Below, one piece after another: positions 22,471-34,215 of a stretch of 64,000 bases of DNA. The notes under the pieces are model-generated. The model was not told the origin of the DNA. It saw only the letters and a program-made list of their open reading frames with translations, and searched no databases. Positions within the stretch are counted from its first letter, which is position 1; each line of letters opens with the position of its first letter. Origin of the DNA: Dipteris shenzhenensis (lineage: Eukaryota > Polypodiophyta > Polypodiopsida > Gleicheniales); assembly GCA_047967505.1 (NCBI GenBank), contig CM106541.1. One strand, 5' to 3'. The translations under genes and the position numbers were made by a program.

Positions 22471-22850
22471 TATGTATAATATTATTACATTGAGAGTGAT
22501 TATGAGGGATATTTCTTAAATGAATTATTTTTCAACACTTTTTTAAGGTAATAACACGGGTAAAAAGGATGTCTATGAATAAGAGAATTTATGTTATGTA
22601 AACATGAATGAGTGACTATCTTGTACATTTTATATTATATTGAGAGTGATTACGAGAGATATATGTATAATATTATTACATTGAGAGTGATTATGAGGGA
22701 TATTTCTTAAATGAATTATTTTTCAACACTTTTTTTAGGTAATAACAGGGGTAAAAATTATGTCTATGAATAAGAGAATTTATGTTATGTAAACATGAAT
22801 GAGTAACTATTTCCTATACATTTTTATGATAAAGGGATCTAGTTCTAGTG
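22471..22850. repeat. 191-bp tandem duplication in AT-rich DNA
   Basis: Two copies starting TATGTATAATATTATTACAT at 22471 and 22662 run in parallel for about 180 bp with few differences. I see no coding content. It separates the Gypsy remnant from the Copia B fragment. Confidence 0.88.
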
Positions 22851-22949
22851 AAAATAAAAGTGTAAAAACCATGTTTCTTAAAGAAATAAAAATTTTTAAA
22901 TCTCTTGAAAAACACGCTTGGATAAACCTGTTCAATAGGTCTTTCCTCA

Positions 22950-23720
22950 TAAAATTGACGCATCCACTTTTGGAGGACCTTGTAATACATAGATGCATAG
23001 TAGGTAGCATGATTTATATGGCTATCATTAGACCAATAGATTAGCATTATGCTATGGGGTTAGTGAGTCAATTCATGCAGGCTCCAAGGAAGCCACACTT
23101 GGATGTGGCTAGGCATATACCTTATAAGATATGCAAAGTGCACGGTACATTAAGGACTTTTTTATGAAAATTGGGAGTCAGATGCAAGCACATGGGTACA
23201 CAAATACTATAATTAAGCTGGTAGTATTTTAGATAGTAGATCTAGTAGTGGTTTTATGTTGTCCTTTGGGAGTATTGCAGTTACTTGGATTAGGAAGAAG
23301 CGGTCAATGGTTGCCTTATTGAGCATAGAGGTTCAGTACAAGGAGGGTACAAGGGTGTAGCTAGCATGTGAGATAGCTTGCTTTTAAAATATAATTATAG
23401 ATATGGGTCAATCAATGGATGGAACAAATGCCATTTATTGTGAAAACATTAGTAGTATTGTGTTTGCTCATAACCCAATCTACCATGGCCAACCAAATCA
23501 CATCGAGGTGCATTATCACTTTGTGGTTCTATCAGGTGACATTGGTCTGGTTTATGTTAGCGAGGATCACATGGTTGATATTTTTAGAAAGGCATTGGGT
23601 ATAGAGAAGCTTCATATATTTAGAGGCTTTCTTTATGTAGGTGAGATGGAGTTGAGGTTGAGCTTGACAGGAAGTGTTGACATACCAAGCTCTCCTAGTG
23701 GTCACTTTGATGGGTCATAA
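22950..23720 (+). pseudogene. Copia family B RT/RNase H 3' fragment
   Basis: Reading through stops gives HRCIVGSMIYMAIIRP, MGLVSQFMQAPRKPHLDVAR, AIYCENISSIVFAHNPIYH, HIEVHYHF and DIFRKALGIEKLHIFRGFL. These match the C-terminal part of the Copia B polyprotein at 25668-26400 and 62089-62913, ending GSVDIPSS. The fragment lacks everything upstream of late RT. It is the most diverged Copia B sequence in the window. Confidence 0.82.
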
Positions 23721-24955
23721 TTTTGCAATTATGTCACCCGCATGGTTGGTGTGTCCTATGTAATTTGTATGTAGCCAACAAATAACAATTACTTGATAGC
23801 TTCTAGTTTACTAGAGTTGTGTCATATTTAGTTGCCCAATCATGTATGGTTTGGGTTCCCCTTATGGATCATATATTATAGGATTCGTGGAACACTTGGA
23901 GTTAACTCTCCTTTATGTATAGTGTTTTTGTGCATTTGCAAGTAAGAATATATACTTACACCTTTGTGTCTCTCATCTTTGTGTATGTGTGAAGAAGAAA
24001 GCCACAAACAAGTCTCCTTTACCTACTCTTTCAAAATGCTTACATGGAAGAGAAATTTGCAAGGTGAGGTGGGACATAGTAACTTTATGGGGGGAGCAAT
24101 ACCCAAGGTGAGGTGGGACATAGTAATTTAGTATTGAGATAGGGGAGGTCTAAGCATACCTGATCTTAAGGAGCTATCCCAAAGACTTGAAGTAGCAAGA
24201 TGAGTCATTAAAGCTCTTAATTTACAAGGAGAGATATGGGCTGATTGACTGCTTAAGAACTTGGAGTAGGTCCACCTAGCAGGTGCCAAGGATTGGACTA
24301 GCCTTCATGTAATGGCTTTGAAGGCTCTTAATTCATAGGGAGAGCTATGGGTTGATTTATTGCTCAAGAACTTGGAGCAAGACCACCTAGAAAGTGCCAA
24401 GTATTGGACCATAATGTCGATACAACTATCTACTCAACTTGGGGTTTTTCTCTCTTCAAGGGTGTATGGAATACTTAGCAAAATTGTAAAAAGACAATCT
24501 AGTGGAAAGGATTTACCAAAAGCAAAGTATGTCATATAGGAATTGATTTGATATTCTTTTAAGTATCATTTCTAGAGAATAAAAGTTCGACTAAGGACTA
24601 GAACGAGGCCTTTACGTTATCTAGTAAGGATTATCATTGTTGGGACATTTTGAACAATAAGAAGAAGAGGTGGGTTGATTGGGAAGACTTTGGAAGGAGG
24701 TCCAAGATGAAACAATCTCAAATGAGCTTATGGTTTATAGATCTTACTAATAGAATAGTTACAGATGTTAAGTTTACCATTAACCATTTTCGTTGAAAAG
24801 GTGGTAAAATGATGTACAAGATTGCCAAATTTAAGGAAGACCTCAAGGTGCACTGTATGCTCTTGATAGAAAGAGACTCTACGAAAACATGGAGATGGAG
24901 GTTTGATCCTATATGGTAGGGTAAGTCATAGAAGATAAATTAATGACATGGTTGG
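23721..24955. other. Possible decayed Copia B 3' LTR, then unassigned repeats
   Basis: 23721-24010 follows directly after the RNase H fragment and is probably its decayed 3' LTR, though similarity to the other Copia B LTRs is not evident by eye. From about 24209 two imperfect 111-bp tandem units (GCTCTTAATT at 24213 and 24324) contain AAGAACTTGGAG-type segments. The remainder to 24955 has no feature I recognise. Confidence 0.45.
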
Positions 24956-25359
24956 TGTTACAAGAATTGGAATCATCCATTAATTTAATCCTTTAGTATT
25001 TAGTTTAGTGCGATCCATTTTTGTCGCGCAGCTGATGGATGTGTGCTCACTATTTTGTAGTGATGCATGTGTGCTCCTACATGGCTGGATATACGGTTGC
25101 AACTATATGAGTGTGTAGCATTGTGTGCACCACTTACGCAATGATGGTATGTGTAGCATGTGTGCACCATCTGTATGATTTTATTCATGTGTAGCATCAG
25201 GTGCACCATGAGATGGTATGTGTTGCATGTGTGTACCATTCATCTTTGATTTATTGATTTTGCATTGCTATAATACTAAAAGGTTGTTTGATTGTGGTGA
25301 TTAATTCCAAGGTTATCTTATGCTTGAAATATTTCATTACTATCGATTGTGTGAATCCA
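24956..25359 (+). repeat. 5' LTR of chromovirus-like Gypsy element
   Basis: Starts TGTTACAAGAATTGG and ends GTGTGAATCCA. It is colinear with 33808-34215 and contains repeated TGTGTAGCAT and GTGCACCA blocks. The Copia B LTR follows at once, so the Gypsy primer site is gone. Confidence 0.85.
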
Positions 25360-25707
25360 GGGGAAGATAGTGGGAGAGAAGGAAGGAGTCTCACTTGCAG
25401 CTCACATACACAATGGGGGAATACACATAAAAGTGGAGGCTGAAAATAGTTTTCCTCTTCTTATTTGTGAAAGCCAAAAGAACTCTAGTACAAAGAAATA
25501 CAAGAACCCTATATGTGGGTCTCAAACCAAACTCAGCTAACTAAGGTGGCATACTAACTGAGCCACGAACTAGAGTACATAAGGATAGCTGTCATCCAGC
25601 TATTATTCATGGGCGGTGTACCAACTGCATCTGCAGCTAACAAGTCGGTGACATAAATGCACAACGGTCACCCTGGCATATCATGAGTGGAGCTCGATAT
25701 CTTAACA
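25360..25707 (-). repeat. 3' LTR of Copia B copy 1
   Basis: Colinear with 29027-29378 and 61776-62128. On the minus strand it begins TGTTAAGATATCGAGC directly after the purine tract CGAGGGGGAG. Confidence 0.87.
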
Positions 25708-28482
25708 CTCCCCCTCGAGCTCAATCCCAATTCCTGTACACCAAGTAGGTCTCTGAACTTGCATAGCTTCTCTGCACCCAATGCCTTCGTGAATATGTCA
25801 GCTACCTGATCCTCTGTGCTGACATAAACTAGATTAATAAGACCTAGTAAAACCTTCTCCTGCACATAGTGATAATGCACCTCAATGTGCTTTGTTCTAG
25901 CATGATAAATTGGGTTATTTGCCAAGTGTATGTTGCTCATGTTGTCACAATAAATGACAACTGGCCCATCTGTAGACTGATGCATATCATAAAGTAGCTT
26001 ATGCAACCAAGCTACTTCACATGCAGCCATTACTGCACCCCTTTACTCAGTCTCTGTGCTCGACAAGGCAACTATAGGCTGTTTCTTGTTGCTCCAAGTG
26101 ACTGCAGCACTCCCGAAAGAGAACACATATCCACTGGTAGATCCTCTATTAGAAATACTACCAACCCAATCAGCATCAGTGTATCCATGCAACTGTATCT
26201 GAACCCCAGTCTCATAAAATAGTCCATACTACAATGTGGACTTCACATACCTGAGTATGCATCTCACCGCATCCAAATGCGGTTTCCTTGGAGCCTGCAT
26301 AAACTGACTTACCAATCCAACAGCATAGCTCAAATAAGGCGTGGTAATAGTCATATAAATCAAACTTCATACTATGCGTCTGTACATGGTAGGGTCTTCT
26401 AGAAGCTCACCTACATCTACGCTCAGCTTCACATTCTGCTCCAAAGGAACTGAAATAGGCTTATAGCCTATCATCCCATATTTGGATAGCATGTCCAATC
26501 CATACTATCTCTGCAAGAGCCGTATCCCACTTGGTGATCTAATCACCTCAATGCCCAAGAAATAATACAGCTCTCCCAAATCCTTCATCTCAAACTTCTG
26601 CTTCATTATCATTTCACATGATGGATATCTTCATCACTATCACCTGTGATGATCAAATCATCAACATAAATGACAAGCAGCATAATACCTTTCTCTGTTT
26701 TTCTCACATAAAGTGAGAAATCTGCCTTGGAAATCTGAAAGCCAATAGTGACAAGATACTGTCCTATCTTGTCAAACCATGCTCTAGGTGCTTGCTTCTA
26801 CAAGGCTTTCTTCAACCTGTAAACAATCTCAAGATGAACAGAATGAACATAACCTGGTGGCTGCTCCATAAAGACCTCTTCTTGCAAATCACCATGCAAG
26901 AAGGCATTCTTTACATCCATCTGATGTAAAGACCATCCCTTTTCTGCAGCCATAGCAATGACTGCTCTTATGGTTGCCATCCTTGGAACTGGACTGAATG
27001 CTTCTTCATAATCAATGCCATTTGACCAACAGAAACTAGGTTCTTGGTGATATTCAGGACATGAAATACATCAGACAAGTATTTCTTTTTCCCATCCTAC
27101 ATAGACAAAGGAATTTTACCAATCTGCACAATAGGATGTGCAGCATCATCATCAGTCTCCACAAATCCTAGGTTTTTAATTTTTCTGCATCCTGCATCCA
27201 TTATGCATGACCTGTCATGTGGTTTGACACACCCGAGTCAACATACCACACATCATTGCTTTCTTCTGTACTTGTCACAGAATTGGTCATGTGCTGCACC
27301 ATAAACAGATGCTCATTTCTGTCATCACCCTATCTAGTAGAAGATGCATAATTCCCTTGCTGCAATTTTCCATTCATGATGTCATTCTGCTTTTTATAGC
27401 ATTCTTTAGCCATATGACCCATTTTACCATAGTAGTAGCATTCAACATTGTTGTTGCATTTTGGCCTCTCTGCCATCCACTACGATCTCTTTGGCTCCCT
27501 ATGCCTCTAGAGTTACCATGTCCTCCTCCATAGGACTAGTTTTCTTGAGTTTACTGCATATTCTAATTTCTACCATGGCCTCCAAATCGGCCTGCTCTAC
27601 CTCTGCCCCTACCTCTTCCAGCATTTGAGTAGAAGACAGTTTCTTTTGAAGTTCCTCCTGAAGAAGATGCACCACCATTTCTCTGCTCTTCAAGAATTAG
27701 AAGAGCAAACAACTCCTCAAAATTAGGAAATTTTTCACGGACGGGAATGGATGTCCAGAACTGTGCATAATCCTTTCCTAGACCATTCAAGGTCATAGAA
27801 ACTAAATCATCATCTTCCATTGGCGACCCGATGGAAGCAAGTGCATTTGCAATTTTCTTCACCTTCATGTGGTAGTCATTGATGCTCATATTTACTCTCT
27901 GCACATTGTGCAACTCTTGCTTGAGCTACATTTTCCTGGCTTACATATTTGTGTTGTACATTTTTGTCAAAGTATCCCATGCCTCCTTTGGCGTACTTGC
28001 ATCCTGAATATGCACAATCATAGAATCTGAAATACTGATAGACACCCAATGGAAGCAAGTGCATCTGCAATTTTCTTCACCTTCATGTGGTAGTCATTGA
28101 TGCTCATATTTTCTCTCTACACATTGTGCAACTCCTGCTTGAGCTGCATTTTATTGGCTTGCGTATTTGTGCTGTACATTTTTGCCAAAGTATCCCATGC
28201 CTCCTTTGGCGTACTTGCATCTTGAATATGCACAACCATAGACTCTGAAATACTGATAGACAGCCAGTACATATTTTTTCTGGCTCTCTCATGCCATCCT
28301 TTAAATGCCTGCATTTTCTGTTGATTGGGAACATTAGGAAGAACTGGTTCTTCTTCATTTCCTGTAATGAACTCCCAATAGCCTTTTCCCATAACGAAAT
28401 TCGTCATTGTAAACTTCCATGCTTAGAAGTTGTTCTTGTAAAGCTTTTTAGTGACAATCTGTGAAAGAGAATGAAACGCCAT
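25668..28482 (-). pseudogene. Copia B copy 1 polyprotein (Gag to RNase H), heavily broken
   Basis: From ATG 28482 the minus strand gives a Gag with MTNFVMGKGYWEFITGNEEE after an early in-frame TAA. A knuckle and Gly-rich region follow near 27400-27700, then a protease remnant at 27180-27260 (DSGVSNHMT-like). Integrase and early RT are largely missing between about 27170 and 27000. RT resumes near 26980 ([14 protein letters not shown]), and RNase H ends at 25668 (HTKHIEVHYHY, VADIFTKALGAEKL). A 218-bp duplication lies inside gag. The terminal stop lies 39 bp inside the 3' LTR. Inactive. Confidence 0.82.
27831..28266 (-). repeat. 218-bp tandem duplication in Copia B gag
   Basis: Units 27831-28048 and 28049-28266 both start ATGGAAGCAAGTGCAT on the plus strand. 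They run in parallel through the Gag segment DTLAKMYSTNTQANK. The unit length is not a multiple of three, so the duplication also shifts the frame. Confidence 0.9.
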
Positions 28483-29013
28483 TATAGAACACTGCAAAAT
28501 ATTTTGTCACTCCAAAAAACACAGCTTTTGCCTCATAAGGGCAAATCTGCAAAACTGACAAAAGTGGTATTTGACCACACAATCACTTCCTAGTGACGAT
28601 TTTGCATGAACAGGTGATAAGGATGATTCTATAACTCCCAATATCTCTGTGCATAGGCATACAATGCAATTTCTGTAGTAACTTTTCACCGACCTACAGA
28701 GTAGTGGTCGCACAACAAAAATAGTGCCTTTTTCTTAGTGCTTGCGGAGAACTTCCGCCTCCAAAACAGGCTCGAAAATGGCCTCGAATCATAAAAATAA
28801 AGTCACCATGGGCTTTGCCCTCACCCGCAGCATATACTGCCCTCTTGCCACACCGCGAAAGGCATCTCAATCTGAGACAATGTACTCTTGCACTTTCTGA
28901 CTGTGCTACCTTTAGAGATTTCCTCCCAAACTTGAAAAAGGAAAGCAACACTGGTCCTCTAACCAGGACACCACGAACTTGGTTTGCTTTCTTGAGCTCC
29001 TTACCACAAACCA

Positions 29014-29026
29014 GGCTCTGATACCA
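29014..29026 (-). other. Primer-binding site of Copia B copy 1
   Basis: The minus strand reads TGGTATCAGAGCC immediately after the 5' LTR. This is the iMet tRNA-complementary site, identical to those of Copia A and TR-GAG. Confidence 0.9.
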
Positions 29027-29378
29027 TGTGAAGATAGTGGGAGAGAAGGAAGGAGTCTCACTTGCGGCTTTCTCACATACACAATGGGGGAATACACACA
29101 AAAGTGGAGGCTAAAAACAGTTTTTCTCTTCTTAGTTGTGAAAGCCAAAAGAACTCTAGTACAAAGAAATACAAGAACCCTATATGTGGGTCTCAAACCA
29201 AACTCAGCTAACTAAGGTGGCATACTAACTGAGCCACGAACTAGAGTACATAAGGATAGCTATCATCCAGCTATTATTCATGGGCGATGTACCAACCGCA
29301 TCTACAACTAACAAGTCGGTGACATAAATGCATAATGGTCACCCTGGCATATCACGAGTGGAGCTCGATATCTCAACA
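29027..29378 (-). repeat. 5' LTR of Copia B copy 1
   Basis: 352 bp, bounded on the plus strand by TGTGAAGATAG and ATCTCAACA. The truncated plus-strand Copia B body starts at the very next base. Confidence 0.88.
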
Positions 29379-32300
29379 TGTTGACTCAGGTGTGTCAAAC
29401 CACATGACAAGACATGCAGAATGGATGTAAGATGCAAGGAAAATGGAAAAACCAAGATTTGTGGAGACTGGTGATGATACTGCACATCCTATTGTGTAGA
29501 TTGGTAAAATTCCTTTGTCTATGCAGAATGGGAAAAAGAAATACCTGTCTGATTTATTTCATGTTTTGAACATCACCAAGAACCTAGTTTCTGTTGGTCA
29601 AATGGTTGAGCAAGGCTTGCGGGTTAGATTTAATCCTCATGGATGCTTTGTTGAGGATATGAAAAATAAAGGTCGCTTGACAGCAAAAGGGAAGAAGAAG
29701 GGCAGGATGTTTACGTTGGATGCGAACATGTCTGAATTGAGTGCAGCAATGTTCGCACATGGGACCAGTGTGGTTGCAGATATTGATATCTGGCATAAAT
29801 GCATTGGTCATGTTAATGTACATCGACTTAAATTAACGCAGGCCCAAAATATTGTTGCAAGATTGCCCAAGTTCAAGGTTGCTGAAATGCATAAGATATG
29901 TGAAGCCTATCAATTTGGAAAACAAGCAAGGAAACCATTTCCTAGACATGTTCAAGAGAGTAAGAGGCCATTGGAATTAATCCACTCTGATGTGTGGACT
30001 ACTAAAGCTGCATCTATTGGAGGCTATCATTATTTTGTCACTTTTATTGATGACTACAGCAGAAAAGTTTGGGTGTGTTTTATGGAAAAGAAAAGTGAAG
30101 TGCTTGGGCATTTCAAAGCTTTTAAAGCTATGGTTGAAAGAGAAACAGGCTTGCAAATAAAATGCCTAGGGTCAAATGGAGGGGGAGAGTACCTCTTAAA
30201 TGAGTTTGCAAGGTTCCTGCAGGAGCATGGCATAAAGCAGTAATATTCATGCAGTCATACCCCATAGCAAAATGGACTTGCAGAAAGGAAAAACAGGCAT
30301 ATTAGAGAGGTATCTCGTGCCATGCTCAACGAAAAAGACCTGCCAGATTTTATTAGGCTGAAGCAATTGCTATAGCAATCTACATAATGAACAGGACTCC
30401 CATTGCAGCAATACATGGCATGACACCAGAGTAGATGTATACTGGTAGGAGACCAGATATTTCTCATTTGAAAGTTTTAGGTTGCATTGCCTATGTTCAT
30501 GTGCCAGATGAGTTGAGATCCAAGTTGGATCCAAAAGCTGAGAAGTGCATCTTTATTGGTTATTCTCTGTAGCAAAAAGGGTATAGATGCTATAACCCTT
30601 CTACTCATAAGTTTACAATAAGAAAAGATGTTGTTTTTGATGAGATGTGTAGCTGGTATAAACCAGTAAATGTGGTTGATGATATAGATGCACAAAATGG
30701 TAATGCTGCACAATATTCACAACAGCAATCACAAAATATTAGTGGACCTATAGTGTCCTCTAGCAATAGTTCACATACTTCGCCATGGACAAGCCGATTG
30801 AGATCAAGAGAACCTCCTCAAAGCAATGCAGATAGTGGTATGTAGGTATCACAAAAAGGAAAAGAGAAAGTAGATCAGCCCATGGTTGATGTGAATGTAG
30901 GTCACTCTTATGTGGATGGTGAGTCCAGTGGCTCAAAACATAGCATTAATGATGAGTTGGGTATTCCTTCTATTGTTACACCTAGAGTAAGGAAGACCAG
31001 GGATGTTTTGAGAGCACCTAGTAGTGAGCCTATTTTGTGCAGCTCTAGTAGAGTCAAGTATCTTGTGGATAGGCTAAAATATGATGGATTTACAGCCATT
31101 CACTATGCCTATATGGTTAAATTGATACAAGAACCAGAACCCACTTCTTTTGAGCAAGCCATGGGAAAAGAAAAATGGGAGAAAGCCATGGATGAAGAAA
31201 TGGATGCCTTGGAAGCAAATGCTACATGGGAATTTGTGCCTTTGCCTAAAGACAAGAATGCAATTAGCTGCAAGTGGGTCTATAACATGAAGCACAATGC
31301 AGATGGTTCTGTGAGCAGATAGAAGGCAAGATTAGTTGTCAAGGGGTATGCACAGACATGTGGCATTATTTATAAAGAAACTCAGTCCGGTTGCAAGGAT
31401 GGCAACTGTAAGAGCAGTCATTGCTATGGCTGCATCGAAGGGATGGTCTTTACATCAAATGGATGTAAAGAATGCCTTCTTGCATGGTGATTTGCAAGAA
31501 GAGGTCTATATGGAGCAGCCATCAGGTTATGTGCATGCTATTCATCCTGAGTTTGTTTGTAGGTTGAAGAAAGCCTTGTATGGCTTGAAGCAAGCACCCA
31601 GACATGGTCTGACAAGATAGGACAGTATCTTGTCACTATTGGCTTTCAGACTTCCACGGTAGACTTCCCACTTTATGTGAGAAAAATAGAGAAAGGTATT
31701 ATGCTGCTTGTCATTTATGTTGATGATTTAATCATCATAGGTGATAGTGATGAAGATATCCTTCATGTGAAAATGCTATTGAAGTAGAAGTTTGAGAAGG
31801 ATTTGGGAGAGCTGCGTTACCTCTTGGGCATTGAGGTGATTAGATCCACAAGTGGGATATGGCTCTTGCAGAGGCAGTATGGATTGGACATGCTGTCCAA
31901 ATATCGGATGACAGGCTGTAAGGCTATTTCAGTTCCTTTGGAGCAGAATGTGAAGCTGAGTGTAGATGCAGGTGAGCTTCTGGAAGATCCTACTATGTAC
32001 AGATGCATAGTAGGAAGTTTGATTTATATGACTATTACTAGACCAGATTTGAGCTATGTTGTTGGGTTGGTAAGTCAGTTTATGCAAGCTCCAAGGAAAT
32101 CACATTTGGATGTAGCTAGACGCATATTAAGGTATGTGAAGTCCACATTACAGTATGGACTATTTTATGAGACTAGGGTTCAGATACAGTTGCATGGATA
32201 CAATGATGCTGATTGGGCTGGTAGTATTTTTGATAGACAATCTACCAGTGGATATGTGTTTTGTTTTGGGAGTGCTGCAATCACTTGGAGCAGCAAGAAA

Positions 32301-32450
32301 TAGCCTACACTTGCCCTATTGAGCACAAAGGCTGAATACAGGTGTGCAGCAATGGCTGCATGTGAGGCAGCTTGGTTGCATAAGCTGCTTTATGATATGC
32401 ATCAGTCTATAGATGGGCTAGTTGTCATTTATTGTGACATGAGTAGTATG
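29379..32450 (+). pseudogene. Truncated Copia B body, plus strand (PR-INT-RT-RH)
   Basis: Starts inside the protease (VDSGVSNHMT at 29380) without LTR, primer site or gag. It continues through integrase (HKCIGHVNVHRL, LIHSDVWT, FIDDYSRKVWV), a broken DDE end (HGIKQ then stop, LAERKN), RT ([13 protein letters not shown] near 31460, YVDD near 31720) and RNase H (YNDADWAG, AAITWSSKK, IYCD). Stops interrupt at about 29425, 30241, 30268, 30843, 31321 and 32302, several at codons expected to be Gln. It ends in RNase H near 32450, where chromovirus sequence resumes. The adjoining minus Copia B copy makes a head-to-head pair. Confidence 0.87.
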
Positions 32451-32509
32451 ACTATCTATTCTACAAAAAGCGCTTGTGTGTCACTGCACCATTTTGATGC
32501 TTGGTACTA

Positions 32510-33712
32510 GAAGAGGTACATCAGCCACCCTACATGGGACATAGAGGCGCCGTTGCTACATATCAGACTATAATTCAAGATTTTTTCTAGCTTAATCTTA
32601 AAGTTGATGTTGCAACTTTTGTTGCACAATGTCTTATTTGTCAAAAATTCAAGAGCTACAAGGGCAAATATCAAGGTTTACTTATGCCTTTACCAATTCC
32701 TGATGGCCCATGGGAGCAGATTTCTATGGACTTTATTACTAGATTTCCTACAACTAGCTCAGGTTTTGATATGATTTGGACTATCATTGATAGATTTAGC
32801 AAGCAGGCTTACTTTATTCCTTGTAAGAAGACCTTGACAGTAGTTCAGGCTACTCATTTGTTCATCAAGCACATCTTTATACACCATGGCCTTCCAAAAG
32901 TAATCGTGTCAGACTAGGATAGTAAATTTTGTAGTAACTTCTGGACCACACTCTTTGACAATCTTGGTACGAAGTTATATTTTTCCACTGCTTTTCATCT
33001 CAAGTTTAATGGCCAAACTGAGGTCACACAAAATTCTATTTATGACATGTTATGTGCTTACGTGTCTGGTCAGCCAGGAAATTGGGACAAATTTATACAC
33101 ATATTACAATTTGCCTACAACACTAAGCACTCTGCTACAGGCAAATCTCCATTCCAAATTGTCTATGGAAAGACCATTCCTACTCCATTGACCCACCTTA
33201 AGCACTAAGTAGAGACTGCTGATCGATTTATTACTGAAGATTTCTCTAGCATTTTGGCTACTGTCAAAAAGAATATCGAGCATGCTCAAGCTGTGTATAC
33301 TACACGTGCAAACAAGGGTAGAAAGAAAGTTGTATTTGCTGAAGGTGACCTAGTTATGTTACGTATTGAGAAACGCAGACTTAAGAGTATTGAGACACAC
33401 CCTGTAGTTAAGTTTGCCCCTAAATCCTATGGTCCGCTTAAAGTTTTGGAGCGCATTAATGACAATGCATATTGGCTCGAATTACCACCCAATTGGAAAA
33501 TTCATAATTCTTTTCATGTGCACCTCCTGAAACCTTTCCATGGAGACCGATCAGTTCGACCTATTTTAGATGATGCACCATTACTTCAAGGAGAGACCAA
33601 GCTCTTAGAGCTAGACCACATCATTGATCAACAAATCACTCAAATGAGATGTGGAAACTTGTATCCTATTTATCTTCTTACATTTAAGAACCACCCCAAG
33701 AACGAATGCTAA
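32510..33712 (+). pseudogene. Chromovirus-like Gypsy integrase with C-terminal tail
   Basis: One frame with only a few stops reads through an HHCC zinc finger (VHQPPYMGH and CLICQ), the core ISMDFITRFP (first D), IVSD followed by a stop (second D), and NGQTEV (E). The tail has AYNTKHSATGKSPFQIVYG, VFAEGDLVMLRI, YGPLKVLERINDNAYWLELP and NSFHVHLLKPF. The end (ELDHIIDQQITQMR...YPIYLLTFKNHP) resembles a decayed chromodomain, which in chromoviruses directs insertion to marked chromatin. Stops lie at 32591-32593 and 32915-32917, with another near 33208. Inactive. Confidence 0.88.
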
Positions 33713-33807
33713 GTGGATGCTCGAGCGATATTTTCGCTAGTACCCTAATTTATTGACTACTTTTTTGTCGCGCAATTGAGGGCAATTGCAATTTCAAGCA
33801 AGAGGGA

Positions 33808-34215
33808 TATTATGAGAATTGGAATTATCCCATTAATTTAATCCTTCAGTATTTAGTTTAGTGAGATCCAGCATTTTTGTAGCACAGCTGATGCATGTGT
33901 TCTCATTGTTCTGTAGTGATGCATGTGTGCTCCTACATGGCTGGATATACGGATGCGGCTGTATGAATGTGTAGCATTATGTGCACCACTTACGCGATGA
34001 CGGCATGTGTAGCATGTGTGCACCATTTGTACAATTTTATTCATGTGTAGCATCAGGTGCACCATGAGATGGTATGTGTCAAATGTGTGCACCATTCATC
34101 TGTGATTTATTGATTTTGCGTTGCTATAATACTGAAAGGTTGTTTGATGGTGGTGATTAAGTACAAGGTTATCTTATGCTTGAAATATTTCATTACTATT
34201 GATTGTGTGAATCCA
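33808..34215 (+). repeat. 3' LTR of chromovirus-like Gypsy element
   Basis: Starts TATTATGAGAATTGG after the purine-rich run AAGCAAGAGGGA and ends GTGTGAATCCA. It is colinear with 24956-25359, with scattered substitutions and small indels. Confidence 0.86.

Larger units (their letters stand above)
25360..29378 (-). mobile_element. Copia family B retrotransposon, copy 1 (minus strand)
   Basis: On the minus strand: 5' LTR 29027-29378, primer site 29014-29026, gag, protease-knuckle region, a shortened pol and the 3' LTR 25360-25707. The LTRs differ at many sites and small indels, so the copy is older than Copia A. The outermost bases of the 3' LTR read GGGG instead of TGTG, and no target duplication is visible. 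Confidence 0.85.
24956..34215 (+). mobile_element. Chromovirus-like Ty3/Gypsy element, interior replaced by Copia B
   Basis: Two LTRs of about 404 and 408 bp (24956-25359 and 33808-34215) in the same orientation bound the element. The right part (32510-33715) encodes Gypsy integrase and its C-terminal tail. Gag, protease, RT and RNase H of the Gypsy are missing. The space holds an inverted pair of Copia B sequences. The flanks (GTTGG left, ATGGA right) do not form a clear target duplication, so the original insertion ends may be altered. Confidence 0.75.
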
